From Renibacterium sp. (lineage in GTDB: Bacteria > Actinomycetota > Actinomycetes > Actinomycetales > Micrococcaceae): a stretch of DNA of 64,000 nt. Made by a program: the position numbers and the translations under genes. Under the pieces are notes generated by a model. That model did no database searches. It was not told the origin of the DNA and saw nothing but the letters and a program-made list of their open reading frames with translations. Positions within the stretch are counted from its first letter, which is position 1. The number at the start of each line of letters is the position of its first letter. Positions 16,554-26,900 of the stretch are shown piece after piece. The DNA lies in the NCBI GenBank assembly GCA_017419405.1, contig JAFOLH010000005.1, forward strand, positions 124,001 to 188,000, read 5' to 3'.

Positions 16554-17426
16554 TTATTTGACCGCGCCCATGGAAAGCCCGCGGACCAATTGTTTCTGCG
16601 CCAGCCAGCCGGCGATCACCACGGGCAGCGAGGCGAGTACCGAGGCGGCCGAAAGCTTCGCCAGGAACAACCCTTCGCTGGTCATCTGCGAGACCAGGAA
16701 AACCGGTACCGTGGCGGCATTGGCCGCGGTCAGGTTGAGGGCGAAGAAGAACTCGTTCCAGGCGAAAATCACACAGATCAATGCGGTTGCCGCCAAGCCT
16801 GGAGCAACCATCGGAACCAGGATGGTCCGCATCGTCTTGAGCAGTCCGGCACCGTCCATCTGGGCGGCCTCGAGGACTTCTGCCGGCACTTCCTGGAAGA
16901 ACGAACGCATCATCCAGACCGCGATGGGCAGGTTCATCGAGGTGTAGAGCACGATCAGCGTGCCGACGCTGTCCAAGACTTTCAGCTGCCCGGCGATCAC
17001 GTAGATCGGCATGATCACCGCGACCACGGGCAACATCTTGGTGGAAATGAAGAAGAACAGTACGTCCTGGGTCTTTTTCACCGGGCGGATGCTCAAGGCG
17101 TAAGCCGCCGGCACCGCGAGCAGGAGCACCAACACCGTGGAGACGCCGGTGGCAAGCAACGAGTTCAGGAAGTAGCTTCCGGCGCCGGCGTTCAATACCG
17201 CACCGAATTGGTCCAAGGTGGGTTCGAAGACGAACTTCGGCGGGCTGGAGGCGGCATCGGATTCCTGCTTGAACGCGGTCAGCACCATCCAGAGCACCGG
17301 CGCGAAGAAGATCAAGGCAATCAGCCAAGTCAGCGTGGTCAAGGCCGAGGCGCCGACTTTCTTCCGGCGGGCCCGGGCGCCGTCCGCGCGGTCGATCGAC
17401 TGGCCGGTGCGGAGCATGGCGGTCAT
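16554..17426 (-). CDS. carbohydrate ABC transporter permease, MalG type
   Basis: A 290-residue permease with six predicted helices and the EAA loop EVLEAAQMDGAGLLKTMRTI near residue 190. Its ATG overlaps the upstream permease stop in ATGA, so translation is coupled. It is the last gene of the binding protein-permease-permease operon of the polyol locus. The frame is open 129 codons upstream, but that part is antisense shadow. No ATPase is encoded nearby; a shared one is expected. Confidence 0.92.
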   Translation of the reverse strand: MTAMLRTGQSIDRADGARARRKKVGASALTTLTWLIALIFFAPVLWMVLTAFKQESDAASSPPKFVFEPTLDQFGAVLNAGAGSYFLNSLLATGVSTVLVLLLAVPAAYALSIRPVKKTQDVLFFFISTKMLPVVAVIMPIYVIAGQLKVLDSVGTLIVLYTSMNLPIAVWMMRSFFQEVPAEVLEAAQMDGAGLLKTMRTILVPMVAPGLAATALICVIFAWNEFFFALNLTAANAATVPVFLVSQMTSEGLFLAKLSAASVLASLPVVIAGWLAQKQLVRGLSMGAVK

Positions 17427-18382
17427 AGTGCGTCCTTGGTCTCGAAGCTGCGGAAGATCAGTCGCAGGGCGAAGGTTGCGATGACGATTGTGGCGATCAC
17501 GGTCACGACGCCCATGGCTGCGGACTGGCCGATGTCGAAGCCGAGGAAGGCCCGCTGATAGATGTAGAAAGGCAGATTGGCACTGGCTGTGCCCGGACCC
17601 CCGGCGGTCATCAGATAGATCTGGTCGAAGGTGTTGACCACGTAGATCGCGCCGAGCAGCACACCGAGTTCGATGTAGCGGCGCAACTGCGGCAAGGTCA
17701 CGAAGGCGAACGTCTTCCACCAGCCGGCACCGTCGATCTGGGCGGCCTCGAGCACGTCTTTCGGCTGCGCCTGCAAGCCGGCGAGCACCAGGAGCATCAT
17801 GAACGGCGTCCACTGCCAGACCAGGGCGATCAGGATCGATACCACCGGGTATTTCGACGTCCAGTCAACCGCCGGAATGCCGACCAGGGAGGTGACCCAG
17901 TTGACCAGGCCGAAGCTCGGGTTGAGCATCGAGACGCTCCACAGTGTGGCCGAGGCCGCCGGCATGATCAGGAACGGGGTGATCAGCAAGGTCCGGACGA
18001 CGGAACGGCCGCGGAAGCTGCGGTCCAGCAGGATCGCCAAGAAGATGCCCAGGATCATTGCGACGAAGACGCAGCCCAGGGTGATCAGGATCGAGTTGAA
18101 CGCGGCGCCGCGGAAGGTCGAGTTCAAAAAGATGTCGGCGTAGTTCTTCAGGAAGACGAACTGATCGCTGTCCGGGCGGAGCAGGTTCCAGTTGCGCAGC
18201 GAATACCAAATGGTCAGCAGGAACGGGATCTGGGTGACCACGATGGTGAACACCAGAGCCGGCAGCAAGGGCGCCCGCCGCCGCCAGGCTTCGGCTTTGG
18301 AATACTCGAAGCCGGACTCGTCCGGTTTGCCTGCTCGGGCCGCGCCGTGCCGTGCGGACCGGTCCCTGACCGCCGTCGTCAT
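17423..18382 (-). CDS. carbohydrate ABC transporter permease, MalF type
   Basis: A 319-residue permease with a charged N-terminal tail, six helices and an EAA loop (DVLEAAQIDGAGWWKTFAFVTLP) near residue 215. ATG 18382 follows AGGAG by eight bases and overlaps the stop of the binding-protein gene by four bases. It partners the downstream MalG-type permease. The neighbouring FGGY kinase and polyol dehydrogenase suggest a sugar-alcohol substrate such as mannitol, arabinitol or sorbitol. Confidence 0.92.
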   Translation of the reverse strand: MTTAVRDRSARHGAARAGKPDESGFEYSKAEAWRRRAPLLPALVFTIVVTQIPFLLTIWYSLRNWNLLRPDSDQFVFLKNYADIFLNSTFRGAAFNSILITLGCVFVAMILGIFLAILLDRSFRGRSVVRTLLITPFLIMPAASATLWSVSMLNPSFGLVNWVTSLVGIPAVDWTSKYPVVSILIALVWQWTPFMMLLVLAGLQAQPKDVLEAAQIDGAGWWKTFAFVTLPQLRRYIELGVLLGAIYVVNTFDQIYLMTAGGPGTASANLPFYIYQRAFLGFDIGQSAAMGVVTVIATIVIATFALRLIFRSFETKDAL

Positions 18383-19764
18383 TTTCCAACTCCTGTTTGG
18401 TAGGACTCGCCGACCACTTGGGCATATTGCTGAGCCTGTTCCAGGGCGTCTTCGACGCTCTTCTGGCCGGCGATCGCGGCGGAGATCTGTTGCGCGACCT
18501 GGGTGCCCAGGTCCTGGAATTCCGGAATCCCCACGAACTGGAGACCGGGGTAGGGCACTTGCTGCACCATGGAGTTTTCCTGCGAGGCGTTGTTCATCGC
18601 ATTGAGTGTGGGTGCGGCATAGGCTTGGGCGACTTTCGCATATTCCGGAATCTGGTAGGTGGACAGACGGCTGCCTGGCGGCACCCGTTCCCAGCCGATC
18701 CGGTTGCCGACCAGTTTGATGTAGTCCTTGTTCGTCATCCAGGAGATGAAGTCCCAGGCGGCGTCTTTGTTTTTCGAGGTGTTCGGGATTGCCAGCGACC
18801 AGCTGTACAGCCAGCCAGCGGAAGCGGTGTTCTTGACCGGAGCCGGGGCGTAAGCGGTCTGCCCGGCGACTTTGGAGGACTTCGGGTCCTCCACCGAGGA
18901 CACCATGGCTGTGGCGTCGTACCACATGGCGGCCTTGCCCTGGCTGTACCGGGTGATGCAGTCGCCGTAACCGCTGGTCGCCGCGCCCGGTTGTCCGTAG
19001 GCGTTCAGCAGCGAAACGTAGTCGTTGACTGCGGATTTCACCTGCGGGGAATCGAGCTTGGCGTTCCAATCCTGATCGAACCACTGGCCGCCGTAAGTGT
19101 TGATCATGGTGTCCAGGGGCGCCATCACCTCGCCCCATCCGGCCAGCCCACGCAGGCAGACGCCGGCGAAGTCGTTTTTCTTGTCGTCGAGCTTCGCCGC
19201 GAACCCTTTGATGTCGTCCCAGGTGGGATTGGCCGGCATGGTCAGTCCGGCTTTGTCGAAGAGGTCCTTGCGGTAGGCCACGAAGGAGGACTCGCCGTAG
19301 AACGGGACCGAGTAAAGGTTGTCCTGGTAGCTCAGCGCGTCCTTGATCGTGGGGATGAAATCATCCGGGTCATAGCCCGGAGTCTTGTCCGCGTAAGGCT
19401 GGAGGTTGCTGATCCAGCCGTTTTTGGCCCACATCTCGGTTTCGTAGTTCGAGATCATCACGACGTCGAACTCGCCGCCGCCGGTTGCCACCGAGGCGGT
19501 GATTTTTGCCCGGGCCTCGTTTTCCGGCAGCGAAACGAACTTCACGTTCACGTCCGGATAGGCCTTGCGGAAGTCGTCCTGCAGTGAGATCGCATCGTTC
19601 ATCTGGGGATTGGCGACGATTGCCACCACAATGTCGGTCTTCCCGCCCGCGCTCGCAGAACAGCCGGTCAAGGCCAACGCGAGGACTGCCAAGGCGGCTG
19701 CCGCGGCCTTGAGCTTGCCGGGGGCGCGACGGCGTTGCGCTGCCGGGCGGGGGGAGAACTTCAT
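18379..19764 (-). CDS. polyol/sugar ABC transporter substrate-binding lipoprotein
   Basis: A 461-residue extracellular solute-binding protein. The signal peptide has a basic start, a hydrophobic Ala/Leu stretch and lipobox LALTGC with the lipidated Cys near residue 35. The SBP type-1 fold is recognisable from TWDDIKGFAAKLDD and DAAWDFISWMTNKDY. ATG 19764 follows GGAAGG by seven bases. It heads the transporter operon and is divergent from the SorC regulator, whose paired operators lie just upstream. Confidence 0.92.
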   Translation of the reverse strand: MKFSPRPAAQRRRAPGKLKAAAAALAVLALALTGCSASAGGKTDIVVAIVANPQMNDAISLQDDFRKAYPDVNVKFVSLPENEARAKITASVATGGGEFDVVMISNYETEMWAKNGWISNLQPYADKTPGYDPDDFIPTIKDALSYQDNLYSVPFYGESSFVAYRKDLFDKAGLTMPANPTWDDIKGFAAKLDDKKNDFAGVCLRGLAGWGEVMAPLDTMINTYGGQWFDQDWNAKLDSPQVKSAVNDYVSLLNAYGQPGAATSGYGDCITRYSQGKAAMWYDATAMVSSVEDPKSSKVAGQTAYAPAPVKNTASAGWLYSWSLAIPNTSKNKDAAWDFISWMTNKDYIKLVGNRIGWERVPPGSRLSTYQIPEYAKVAQAYAAPTLNAMNNASQENSMVQQVPYPGLQFVGIPEFQDLGTQVAQQISAAIAGQKSVEDALEQAQQYAQVVGESYQTGVGK

Positions 19765-19782
19765 TGGGCTACCTTCCCTGTA

Positions 19783-19853
19783 CTTGCTCAAATGAGTATT
19801 CACTGAAGCTCATTTGTTAAGTGACTTTAGTCATATATACTCATTTGAGCAAG
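19783..19853. promoter_or_regulatory. paired operators of the polyol locus
   Basis: CTTGCTCAAATGAGTAT at 19783-19799 and its exact reverse complement at 19837-19853 form a 17-bp inverted repeat separated by 37 bases. A half copy (AGCTCATTTG) lies between at 19808-19817. For the rightward gene, TTGTTA (19814-19819) and TATACT (19836-19841) make a promoter overlapped by the right arm. The core TCATTTGAGCA recurs upstream of the polyol dehydrogenase gene. Confidence 0.8.
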
Positions 19854-19939
19854 ACCTGCTGCTCATTCGTCCGAAATATTCGCGATTTCGGTGCGACGAT
19901 CCAGTAGTCGCACCTTCCACGCCCGCGTCAGAGGAAGCC

Positions 19940-20935
19940 ATGACCGCCATCCAGCCAGACCACGAAGAGCTTTTAGCGCTGATCGGCAAGGAGTACTACT
20001 TGGACAACCTGTCCAAGGTGGACATTGCGCAGCGCTACGGGATTTCCCGGTTCCAGGTGGCCAGGTACCTCGACGAAGCCCGGGAAGAAGGGATCGTGCG
20101 GATCGAAGTGCGCTTCCCGGGCTCGGCGGGAGCCGTGGATCCGGCGCGGCTCGCCGAACGCCTGGGCATCACCCGGGTGGTGGTGGTGCGTTCGCACAAC
20201 GACGAGGTGTTGCAGCGGGATCTGTTGGCCCAGGCGGTTGCCGCGGAATTGATGGCGGCGACGCGGTCCGGGATGACGGTCGGCGTTTCCTGGTCGCGCA
20301 CGCTGGACGTTGCGGCCCGGCATGTCACGCGGCTGCCCAAATGCGACGTCGTCCAATTGGCCGGGGCGTTGCCCGGAACCGGCAACTCGAACCCGCTGGA
20401 ACTCATCCAGCGCTTGGGCCGGGTATCCGAAGGGCGGGTCTGGCCATTGTGGGCGCCGTTGGTCGTGGACAGTGCGCAAACTGCGGCCGGGCTGCGGCAG
20501 CAACCTGAAATTTCCACGGCGTTGACCAAAGCCGACTCGCTGGATCTCGCAGCGATTGCCATCGGGGCCTGGAGCCCCGGGCTTTCCACGGTCTGGGACC
20601 GGGTGGACAATCTGGTGCGGCAAGCCGGGATCGCCGCCGGCGCAGTGGCGGAATGTTCCGGTCGGCTGGTCGACGCCCGCGGCGAGTCGGTGCGCTCGGA
20701 GCTGGAGGGCCGGGTTCTGGCGGTGACGCTGGCCCAACTCAAGCGGACGCCCGCGGTCATCGCGGTGGCGCAGGGTGCGGCCCGGGCGGCGGCTGTGCGG
20801 GCCGCGATCGCCGCCGGGATCGTCAGTACGCTGGTCGCCGACGAGGAACTCGCCGCGGCGCTTTCCAGCGGGGCCAATGCGGCCGAGGAGCCGGGGCATC
20901 CGGATCGGGCCGGGCTGTCCGGCGGGGCGGGCTGA
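19940..20935 (+). CDS. SorC/DeoR-type sugar-binding transcriptional regulator
   Basis: A 331-residue regulator with an N-terminal helix-turn-helix (KVDIAQRYGISRFQVARYLDEAREEGIV, about residues 27-54) and a C-terminal SorC sugar-phosphate-binding domain (about 65-310, with VGVSWSRTL and IAIGAWSPGLSTVW). ATG 19940 follows GAGGAA at 19931. It is divergent from the transporter operon and runs into the FGGY kinase gene two bases later. The effector is probably the phosphorylated ketose or polyol made in this pathway. Confidence 0.9.
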   Translation: MTAIQPDHEELLALIGKEYYLDNLSKVDIAQRYGISRFQVARYLDEAREEGIVRIEVRFPGSAGAVDPARLAERLGITRVVVVRSHNDEVLQRDLLAQAVAAELMAATRSGMTVGVSWSRTLDVAARHVTRLPKCDVVQLAGALPGTGNSNPLELIQRLGRVSEGRVWPLWAPLVVDSAQTAAGLRQQPEISTALTKADSLDLAAIAIGAWSPGLSTVWDRVDNLVRQAGIAAGAVAECSGRLVDARGESVRSELEGRVLAVTLAQLKRTPAVIAVAQGAARAAAVRAAIAAGIVSTLVADEELAAALSSGANAAEEPGHPDRAGLSGGAG

Positions 20936-20937
20936 AC

Positions 20938-22341
20938 ATGGCGCAGATCGCGGTCGGCATCGATTCCTCGACCCAGTCCTGCAAAGTGCTCACCGTGGAC
21001 GCGGCCGACGGGCGGGTGCTCAGCCAGGGCAGCGCCGCGCACCCGGACGGTACCGCGGTCGATCCGCGAGTATGGACCGAAGCGTTGCGTGAGGCCTGGG
21101 TGCAGGCCCGGGTGACCGATGCCGGGAAATCGGTGCTGGGCGTTTCGGCGGCGGCGCAGCAACACGGAATGGTGGCGCTGGACCGGGGGAACCGTCCGGT
21201 CTTCGATGCGCTGCTGTGGAACGACACCCGCAGCGCACCGCAATCGGCGCGGATGGTGGCCGAGCTCGGCGCGCAGGTTTGGGCGGAAACTGCGCAGGTG
21301 GTTCCGGTGCCTTCGTTCACGCTCACCAAGCTCGCCTGGCTGGCCGAGCGGCACCCGGAATCGGCGTCGCAGGTGCGACGCGTCTGCTTGCCGCACGATT
21401 GGCTCAACCTGCAGTTGGCCGGAAGCTTCAGCACGGACCGCAGCGATGCTTCCGGCACCGGCTATTTCAGCCCGGTCAGCAATTCCTATCTGCCGGAATA
21501 CCTGCAGCGCTTCTTCGGCGCGGTACCCGACCTGCCCGAGGTGCTCCGGCCGGACCAGTCGGCCGGCCGCTTGATCGACGAGTGGGGCTTGCCGACTGCG
21601 GTGCTCGGCGCCGGTGCCGGCGACAACGCGGCTGCGGCGCTCGGCTTGGGCATCGAACCGGGCGATGTGGTGGTTTCGGTGGGCACGTCGGGAACCGTGT
21701 TCACCAGTGCGGCAACGCCGCCGATCGATCCGTCCGGGCAGATCGCCGGTTTCGCCGATGCCACCGGGCAGTATCTGCCCTTGTTGGCGATGATCAATTC
21801 CGCACGGATCATGAGCGCTGCCGCGAAGCTGTTGCGGGTTTCCCTGGCCGAGCTCGATGAGCTGGCATTGGCCGGCGCTGCGGATGCCGACGGCATGCTG
21901 CTGCTGCCCTACCTGGATGGCGAGCGGACGCCGAACCTGCCGGAAGCGCGCGGGACCCTGCTCGGGCTGAGTCGGGCTTCGATGACCGCGGAGAACCTGG
22001 CCCGGGCCTCGGTGCTCGGGGTGCTCAATTCGCTCGCGGACGGGGTGGCCCGGATCAAAGCCGGAGGAATTCCGGTGCGTCGGGTGCTGCTGATCGGTGG
22101 CGGTGCCAAGTCGAAGGCGTTGCGCCAGGCTGCGGCCCCGGTACTGGGCGTTCCGGTGGAAGTCCCGGCTCCGGCGGAATATGTCGCCCTGGGTGCTGCC
22201 AAACAAGCGGTTTGGGCGGCAACCGGTGAGTTGCCGGTGTGGCAGCGTCGGATCGAAGAGCGGTTCGAGCCTTCCGGCGAATGGGGTCCCGAGCTACGCG
22301 GCCGCTATGCGGAAGCACGCAAGGCAAGCTACGGGGTGTGA
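20938..22341 (+). CDS. xylB: xylulokinase-like FGGY carbohydrate kinase
   Basis: A 467-residue FGGY kinase. The N-terminal AVGIDSSTQSCKVLTVDAADG phosphate loop, the substrate motif LLWNDTRSA near residue 95, GAGAGDNAAAALGLG near 225 and VSVGTSGTVFTS near 246 support xylulokinase. It would convert D-xylulose (or a related ketose) to the 5-phosphate. The start lies two bases after the SorC stop. The dehydrogenase next door would supply xylulose from D-arabinitol, or fructose from mannitol. Confidence 0.85.
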   Translation: MAQIAVGIDSSTQSCKVLTVDAADGRVLSQGSAAHPDGTAVDPRVWTEALREAWVQARVTDAGKSVLGVSAAAQQHGMVALDRGNRPVFDALLWNDTRSAPQSARMVAELGAQVWAETAQVVPVPSFTLTKLAWLAERHPESASQVRRVCLPHDWLNLQLAGSFSTDRSDASGTGYFSPVSNSYLPEYLQRFFGAVPDLPEVLRPDQSAGRLIDEWGLPTAVLGAGAGDNAAAALGLGIEPGDVVVSVGTSGTVFTSAATPPIDPSGQIAGFADATGQYLPLLAMINSARIMSAAAKLLRVSLAELDELALAGAADADGMLLLPYLDGERTPNLPEARGTLLGLSRASMTAENLARASVLGVLNSLADGVARIKAGGIPVRRVLLIGGGAKSKALRQAAAPVLGVPVEVPAPAEYVALGAAKQAVWAATGELPVWQRRIEERFEPSGEWGPELRGRYAEARKASYGV

Positions 22342-22378
22342 CCCTGCACCACCTCGCACCCTGACCGCGGGTCGGCGT

Positions 22379-23851
22379 TCAGCCCAGCAGGCTCCGTACC
22401 GTGGCCCGGGCGCCGTGTTCGTGCAGGCTGTCCAGCGCGGTGCGGTACGCGGCGACGAACCGCGCGTCGTCCACCAAGTCGCCGAAAACCTCACGATCGC
22501 TGAGGAAAGCCAATTTCTCTTCCCGTTGCCGGGCGGCAGCGGACATCAGCCGGTCCTTGAGCGCATCCACGACCTCGATCGGTGCTCCCTGTTCGTCGAT
22601 GCCTTCGGCGTACCTGGCCCAGGCAGCCACAACCGCCGCGCTGCGTTCGATGTCGCCGTCCCGGGCCAGGTTGATCCGAATCACCGGCACCAGCCATTTG
22701 GGGATCCGGTCCGAGCTTTCCGCGCACAATCTGGCCAGGGTGTCCCGGACGTATTCGTTGGAGAAGCGGCTGATCAGGGTGCGCTTGTACGCGGGCAGGT
22801 CGATCCCGGGCACCGGGGAAAGCGTCGGTGTGGCTTCGCGGTCCATGTACCCGGTCAAGAACTCGACGAATTCGGGATCCTGGCATACTTCGTGCGCGTA
22901 CCGGTAACCGGCGAGGTAGCCGAGGTAACCGATCGCCTGATGGCTGGCGTTGAGCAAGCGCAGTTTCATCAGTTCATAGGGCTCGACGTCGTCGACCAGT
23001 TGCACGCCGGCGTCCTGCAGCGGCGGGCGGCCGTCGGCGAAGTGGTCTTCGAGCACCCATTGTTCGAAAGGTTCGCAAACCACCGGCCATTCGTCGGTGA
23101 TGCCGAAATCCGCAGTGATCGCGGTCCGGTCTTCGTCCGTGGTCACCGGGGTGATCCGGTCCACCATCGAATTGGGGAAGGGCACTTCCGCCCGGATCCA
23201 GGCGGCCAGTTCCGGGTCTTTCAATTCGGCGAAAGCGGTGAACATCTTTCGGGCCACGTCGCCGTTGCCTTGGATGTTGTCGCAGGACATCACGGTGAAA
23301 GGCCCGATGCCGAGTTCCCGGCGGCGTGCCAAAGCCGCGACGACGAAGCCGAAAGTGGTTTTCGGCAGGGCCCCGGGCTGCAGGTCGTGCTGCACATCCG
23401 GGTTCTCCGCGTCGAACTCCCCGGTGACGTGGTGGAAGTTGTAGCCCCCCTCGGTCACGGTGAGCGAGACGATTCGGATTTCCGGTGAGGCGAGTTTCGC
23501 CAGGACTTTTTCCGGGTCTTCCGGGGCGAACAAGTATTCGGTGATTGAGCCGATGACCCGGGCCTCGCGCGTGCCGTCCGGGTTCTTCAGCAACAAGGTG
23601 TAGAGGCAGTCCTGGTCCTTCATGACTTGGGCCATCTTGGCATCGTGCGGCAGTACGCCGACTCCGCAGATCGCCCAATCCAGGGCCTCGCCGCGGTTCA
23701 TCAGCCGGTCCAGGTACATTGCCTGGTGCGCCCGGTGGAAGCCGCCCACGCCGAAATGCACTATGCCGGTGCGCAAGGCGGCGCGGTCGTATTCCGGTAC
23801 TGCCAGTTCTGGGGGGAGGTCTGCCAGTGCGGCAGAATTCAGGTTCACCAT
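22379..23851 (-). CDS. mannitol/D-arabinitol dehydrogenase (polyol-specific long-chain family)
   Basis: A 490-residue NAD-dependent polyol dehydrogenase. The N-terminal nucleotide-binding motif IVHFGVGGFHRAHQAMYLD begins near residue 30. The family signature MKLRLLNASHQAIGYLGYLAG near residue 290 carries the catalytic Lys and the Asn/His pair. It oxidises mannitol to fructose or D-arabinitol to D-xylulose; the FGGY kinase next door favours the second. It is convergent with xylB, and two operator copies lie upstream of its start. Confidence 0.9.
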   Translation of the reverse strand: MVNLNSAALADLPPELAVPEYDRAALRTGIVHFGVGGFHRAHQAMYLDRLMNRGEALDWAICGVGVLPHDAKMAQVMKDQDCLYTLLLKNPDGTREARVIGSITEYLFAPEDPEKVLAKLASPEIRIVSLTVTEGGYNFHHVTGEFDAENPDVQHDLQPGALPKTTFGFVVAALARRRELGIGPFTVMSCDNIQGNGDVARKMFTAFAELKDPELAAWIRAEVPFPNSMVDRITPVTTDEDRTAITADFGITDEWPVVCEPFEQWVLEDHFADGRPPLQDAGVQLVDDVEPYELMKLRLLNASHQAIGYLGYLAGYRYAHEVCQDPEFVEFLTGYMDREATPTLSPVPGIDLPAYKRTLISRFSNEYVRDTLARLCAESSDRIPKWLVPVIRINLARDGDIERSAAVVAAWARYAEGIDEQGAPIEVVDALKDRLMSAAARQREEKLAFLSDREVFGDLVDDARFVAAYRTALDSLHEHGARATVRSLLG

Positions 23852-23894
23852 GGCGGCCGTCCTTGGCGTGAAGGGTCAGTTTTCACAAACCGTA

Positions 23895-23927
23895 TCATAT
23901 GAGCATTGAAGATTTATCAAATGAGCA
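23895..23927. promoter_or_regulatory. tandem operator upstream of the polyol dehydrogenase gene
   Basis: TCATATGAGCA at 23895-23905 and TCAAATGAGCA at 23917-23927 are direct copies 22 bases apart, two helical turns. They match the TCATTTGAGCA core found in inverted pairs between the transporter and the SorC gene, so this gene is probably in the same regulon. Confidence 0.7.
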
Positions 23928-23939
23928 GACGGTGGACGG

Positions 23940-26900
23940 CTATTGGAAATCCCGCGATTTCATCGGAACCATCAGCTCCAAGGGCTCGAAATGATCCGCC
24001 AAGAGATTCACTACCCCCTCGGGCGAACGTTCCAGGATGCCGCGGACCAGCAAGCCCTCAGATTCCCGGACGATCCGGCGGAAGCGCTTCCAGGCGCCTT
24101 GCGAGCAGACTACATTGACCAGCCCGGTTTCGTCTTCCAGGTTGATGAACGTGATGCTGTTCGCGGTCGAGGGCCGTTGCCGGTGGGTGACCACTCCGCC
24201 GACCAGGACTCGCCGGCCGGGCTCCGCAGTTTTGAGTTCGTTGGAACGCAACACTCCTCGTCGGTTCAACGCCGGACGCAGATGGCCCATCGGGTGGTCG
24301 CCCGGCGAAATCCCGGTGCTGTTCAGATCGGCGACGAGCTTGTCCCATTCGGAGAACGCCGGCAGCATCGGCGCCTGGTAGTTCGCAGCAGTGCCCGGCA
24401 ATTGGTCTTGCCGCTCCGCCGCCGCAGGTCCGGCTTCCCAGAGTGCGGCGCGGCGGCCTTCGGCCAATGGTTCGAGGGCGCCCGCCGTCGCGAGTGCTTC
24501 CAATTGCGCCGCGGTCGGTTCCACCCTGCGGGCCAAATCCGCCAAGTCCAAGAAGTCTCCGCCGGATTCGCGTTCGACCACGATCCGTTCGGCCAGCTCT
24601 TTGCCGATCGCTTTGATGCTGGACAAGCCCAGTCGCACCACGAAGCCGGGATCCCGGCGATGGGCGGCGAAATCGAAGTCCGCTCCCGGGTCGAAATCCT
24701 CGACTTTGTCATGCTTTTCGCGCAGACAGGACCCCAGTCCGGACGCTGCCCGGGGCTGCGGCTGAGCAGCTGGATCCTTCGGCTCCAGCATGGCGTCCGC
24801 CCCGGAGCGCAGCACATCCGGTTCGCGGACTTCGACGCCGTGCCGCTGGGCGTCTTCGACCAGGGTCCGGGCAGAGTAGAAGCCCATCGGCTGGGCGCGC
24901 AACAAGGCCGCCAGGAAGGCCGCCGGGTAATGCAATCGCAGCCAGGCGCTCGCATAGACCAGCAAAGCGAAGCTGAGCGCATGGCTTTCCGCGAAGCCGA
25001 AACTGGCGAAAGCGGAAATCTGGCCGTAGATCCCCCGTGCGGTTTCCGGGTCGATGCCGTTCTCCGCCATCCCGGCGAAGAGTTTTTCCCGGATCGATTC
25101 GATCTTCTCCTCGCCGCGTTTCGAACCCATGGCCCGGCGCAGCAGATCGGCGTCCTGGGCATCGCAGTTCCCCACGGCAACCGCCATCTGCATGAGCTGT
25201 TCCTGGAAAACCGGCACCCCGAGGGTGCGCTTGAGCACCGGAACCAACTTGGGATGGGCGTAGGTTTCTGCCTCGGTTCCGGCTCGGCGGCGCATATAAG
25301 GATGCACCGCTCCGCCCTGGATCGGCCCGGGCCGGACCAGGGCCACTTCGACCACCAGGTCGTAGAACTCACGCGGTTTGAGCCGGGGCAGCATGCCGAT
25401 TTGGGCCCGGCTTTCCACTTGGAAGACGCCGATCGAATCAGCCAGGCAGAGCTGGTCGTAGACCGCGGGTTCCTCTTTCGGCAGAGTCGCCAAGGTCCAC
25501 TCTTCGCCGCAGGATTCTTTGACCATCTCGAAGCAGTACTGCAGGGCGGCGAGCATGCCCAGGCCGAGCAGGTCGAACTTCACCAGGCCCATATAGGCGC
25601 AATCGTCCTTGTCCCATTGCAGGACCGTGCGTTTGTCCATCCGGGCATTTTCGATCGGACAGATTTCGCTGACCGGCTGATCGGTGAGCACCATGCCACC
25701 GGGGTGGATGCCCAGGTGCCGCGGGAATTTCGAAATCTGCTCGGCCAGATCCATCACTTCGGCCGGAATGTCGTTCTCCGGTTTGGCTCCGGGCAGTTGG
25801 CCGTAGGGGTTTTCCAGCTGTTTCGACCAGGCGTCCTGCTGGCCCGGGGAGTAGCCCAGGGCTTTGGCCATGTCCCGGACCGCGAACTTCGGCCGATAGC
25901 TGACCACATTGCTGACCAGGGCGGCATTGCGCCGGCCGTAGGTGTCGTAGACGTGTTGGATCACTTCTTCGCGGCGTCGGGCGTCGAAATCGACGTCGAT
26001 ATCCGGCTCTTCGTCCCGGGTCACGTTCAAAAAGCGCTCGAACGGCAAATCGTAGAGAATCGGGTCGATCGCGGTGATGCCCAGCACGTAACAGACCGCG
26101 GAGCTGGCTGCCGAGCCCCGGCCCTGGCAGAGGATCCCTTTTCCCCTGGCGAAATCCACGATCTCTTTGACGATCAGGAAGTAGCCCGGGAAGTCTTTCT
26201 GCTCGATCACGTCGAGTTCTTTTTCGATCCGGGTTCGCTGTTTTTCGGTCAATTCCGGATACCGGAGGGCGGCGCCTTTCCAGGTTTCTTCGCGCAGGTG
26301 GCTCATCTGGGTATGCCCGTCCGGCAAGGGGAGTTTCGGCAGCCGGGGTTTGGCTTTGATCAGCGGGAAGGCCAGTTCGTCGGCCAATTCCACGGTGTGC
26401 CCGACGGCGCCCGGGAACCGGGCGAAGCGTTGCGCCATCTCGGCGCCGCTGCGCAGGAATGCCTGCGGCCCGGCCGGCAGCCAGCCGTCCATGTCGGCGA
26501 GCGAACGGCGGGCCCGGACCGCGGCGAGTGCTGCGGCTACCCGGTGTTCTGCGGGAGTCGCGTAATGCACGTTGTTGCTGGCGATCGTGGCGAAACCATT
26601 CCGGCTGGCAAGCCGGTCCAAGAGGTCGTTGTGCCCGCTGTCCTGCGGGTTGCCGTGGTCGTAGAGTTCGACCAGAACCCGGTCTTGGCCGAAGAGGTCG
26701 GCGAGCCGGCCCAGCTCGCGTTGTGCGGCCCGGCCATCGTCGTCGTTGCGCAAATCTTCGGCAAGCGCGCGCCGGACTGCGCCCTTGCGGCAGCCGGTGA
26801 GCACGAACCAGTCGCCGCCGGCTTGGCCGGCAAGCGCTTCGAGGTCGTAGACCGGGCGGCCCTTTTCCGCGCCGTGGGCCAGCTGGCCCTGCGTGATCGC

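Noticed and set aside
16554-17813. Longer version of the MalG-type permease (419 codons)
   Set aside because: The first 129 codons are Arg-rich shadow of the MalF-type gene; the overlap ATGA at 17426 gives the right start.
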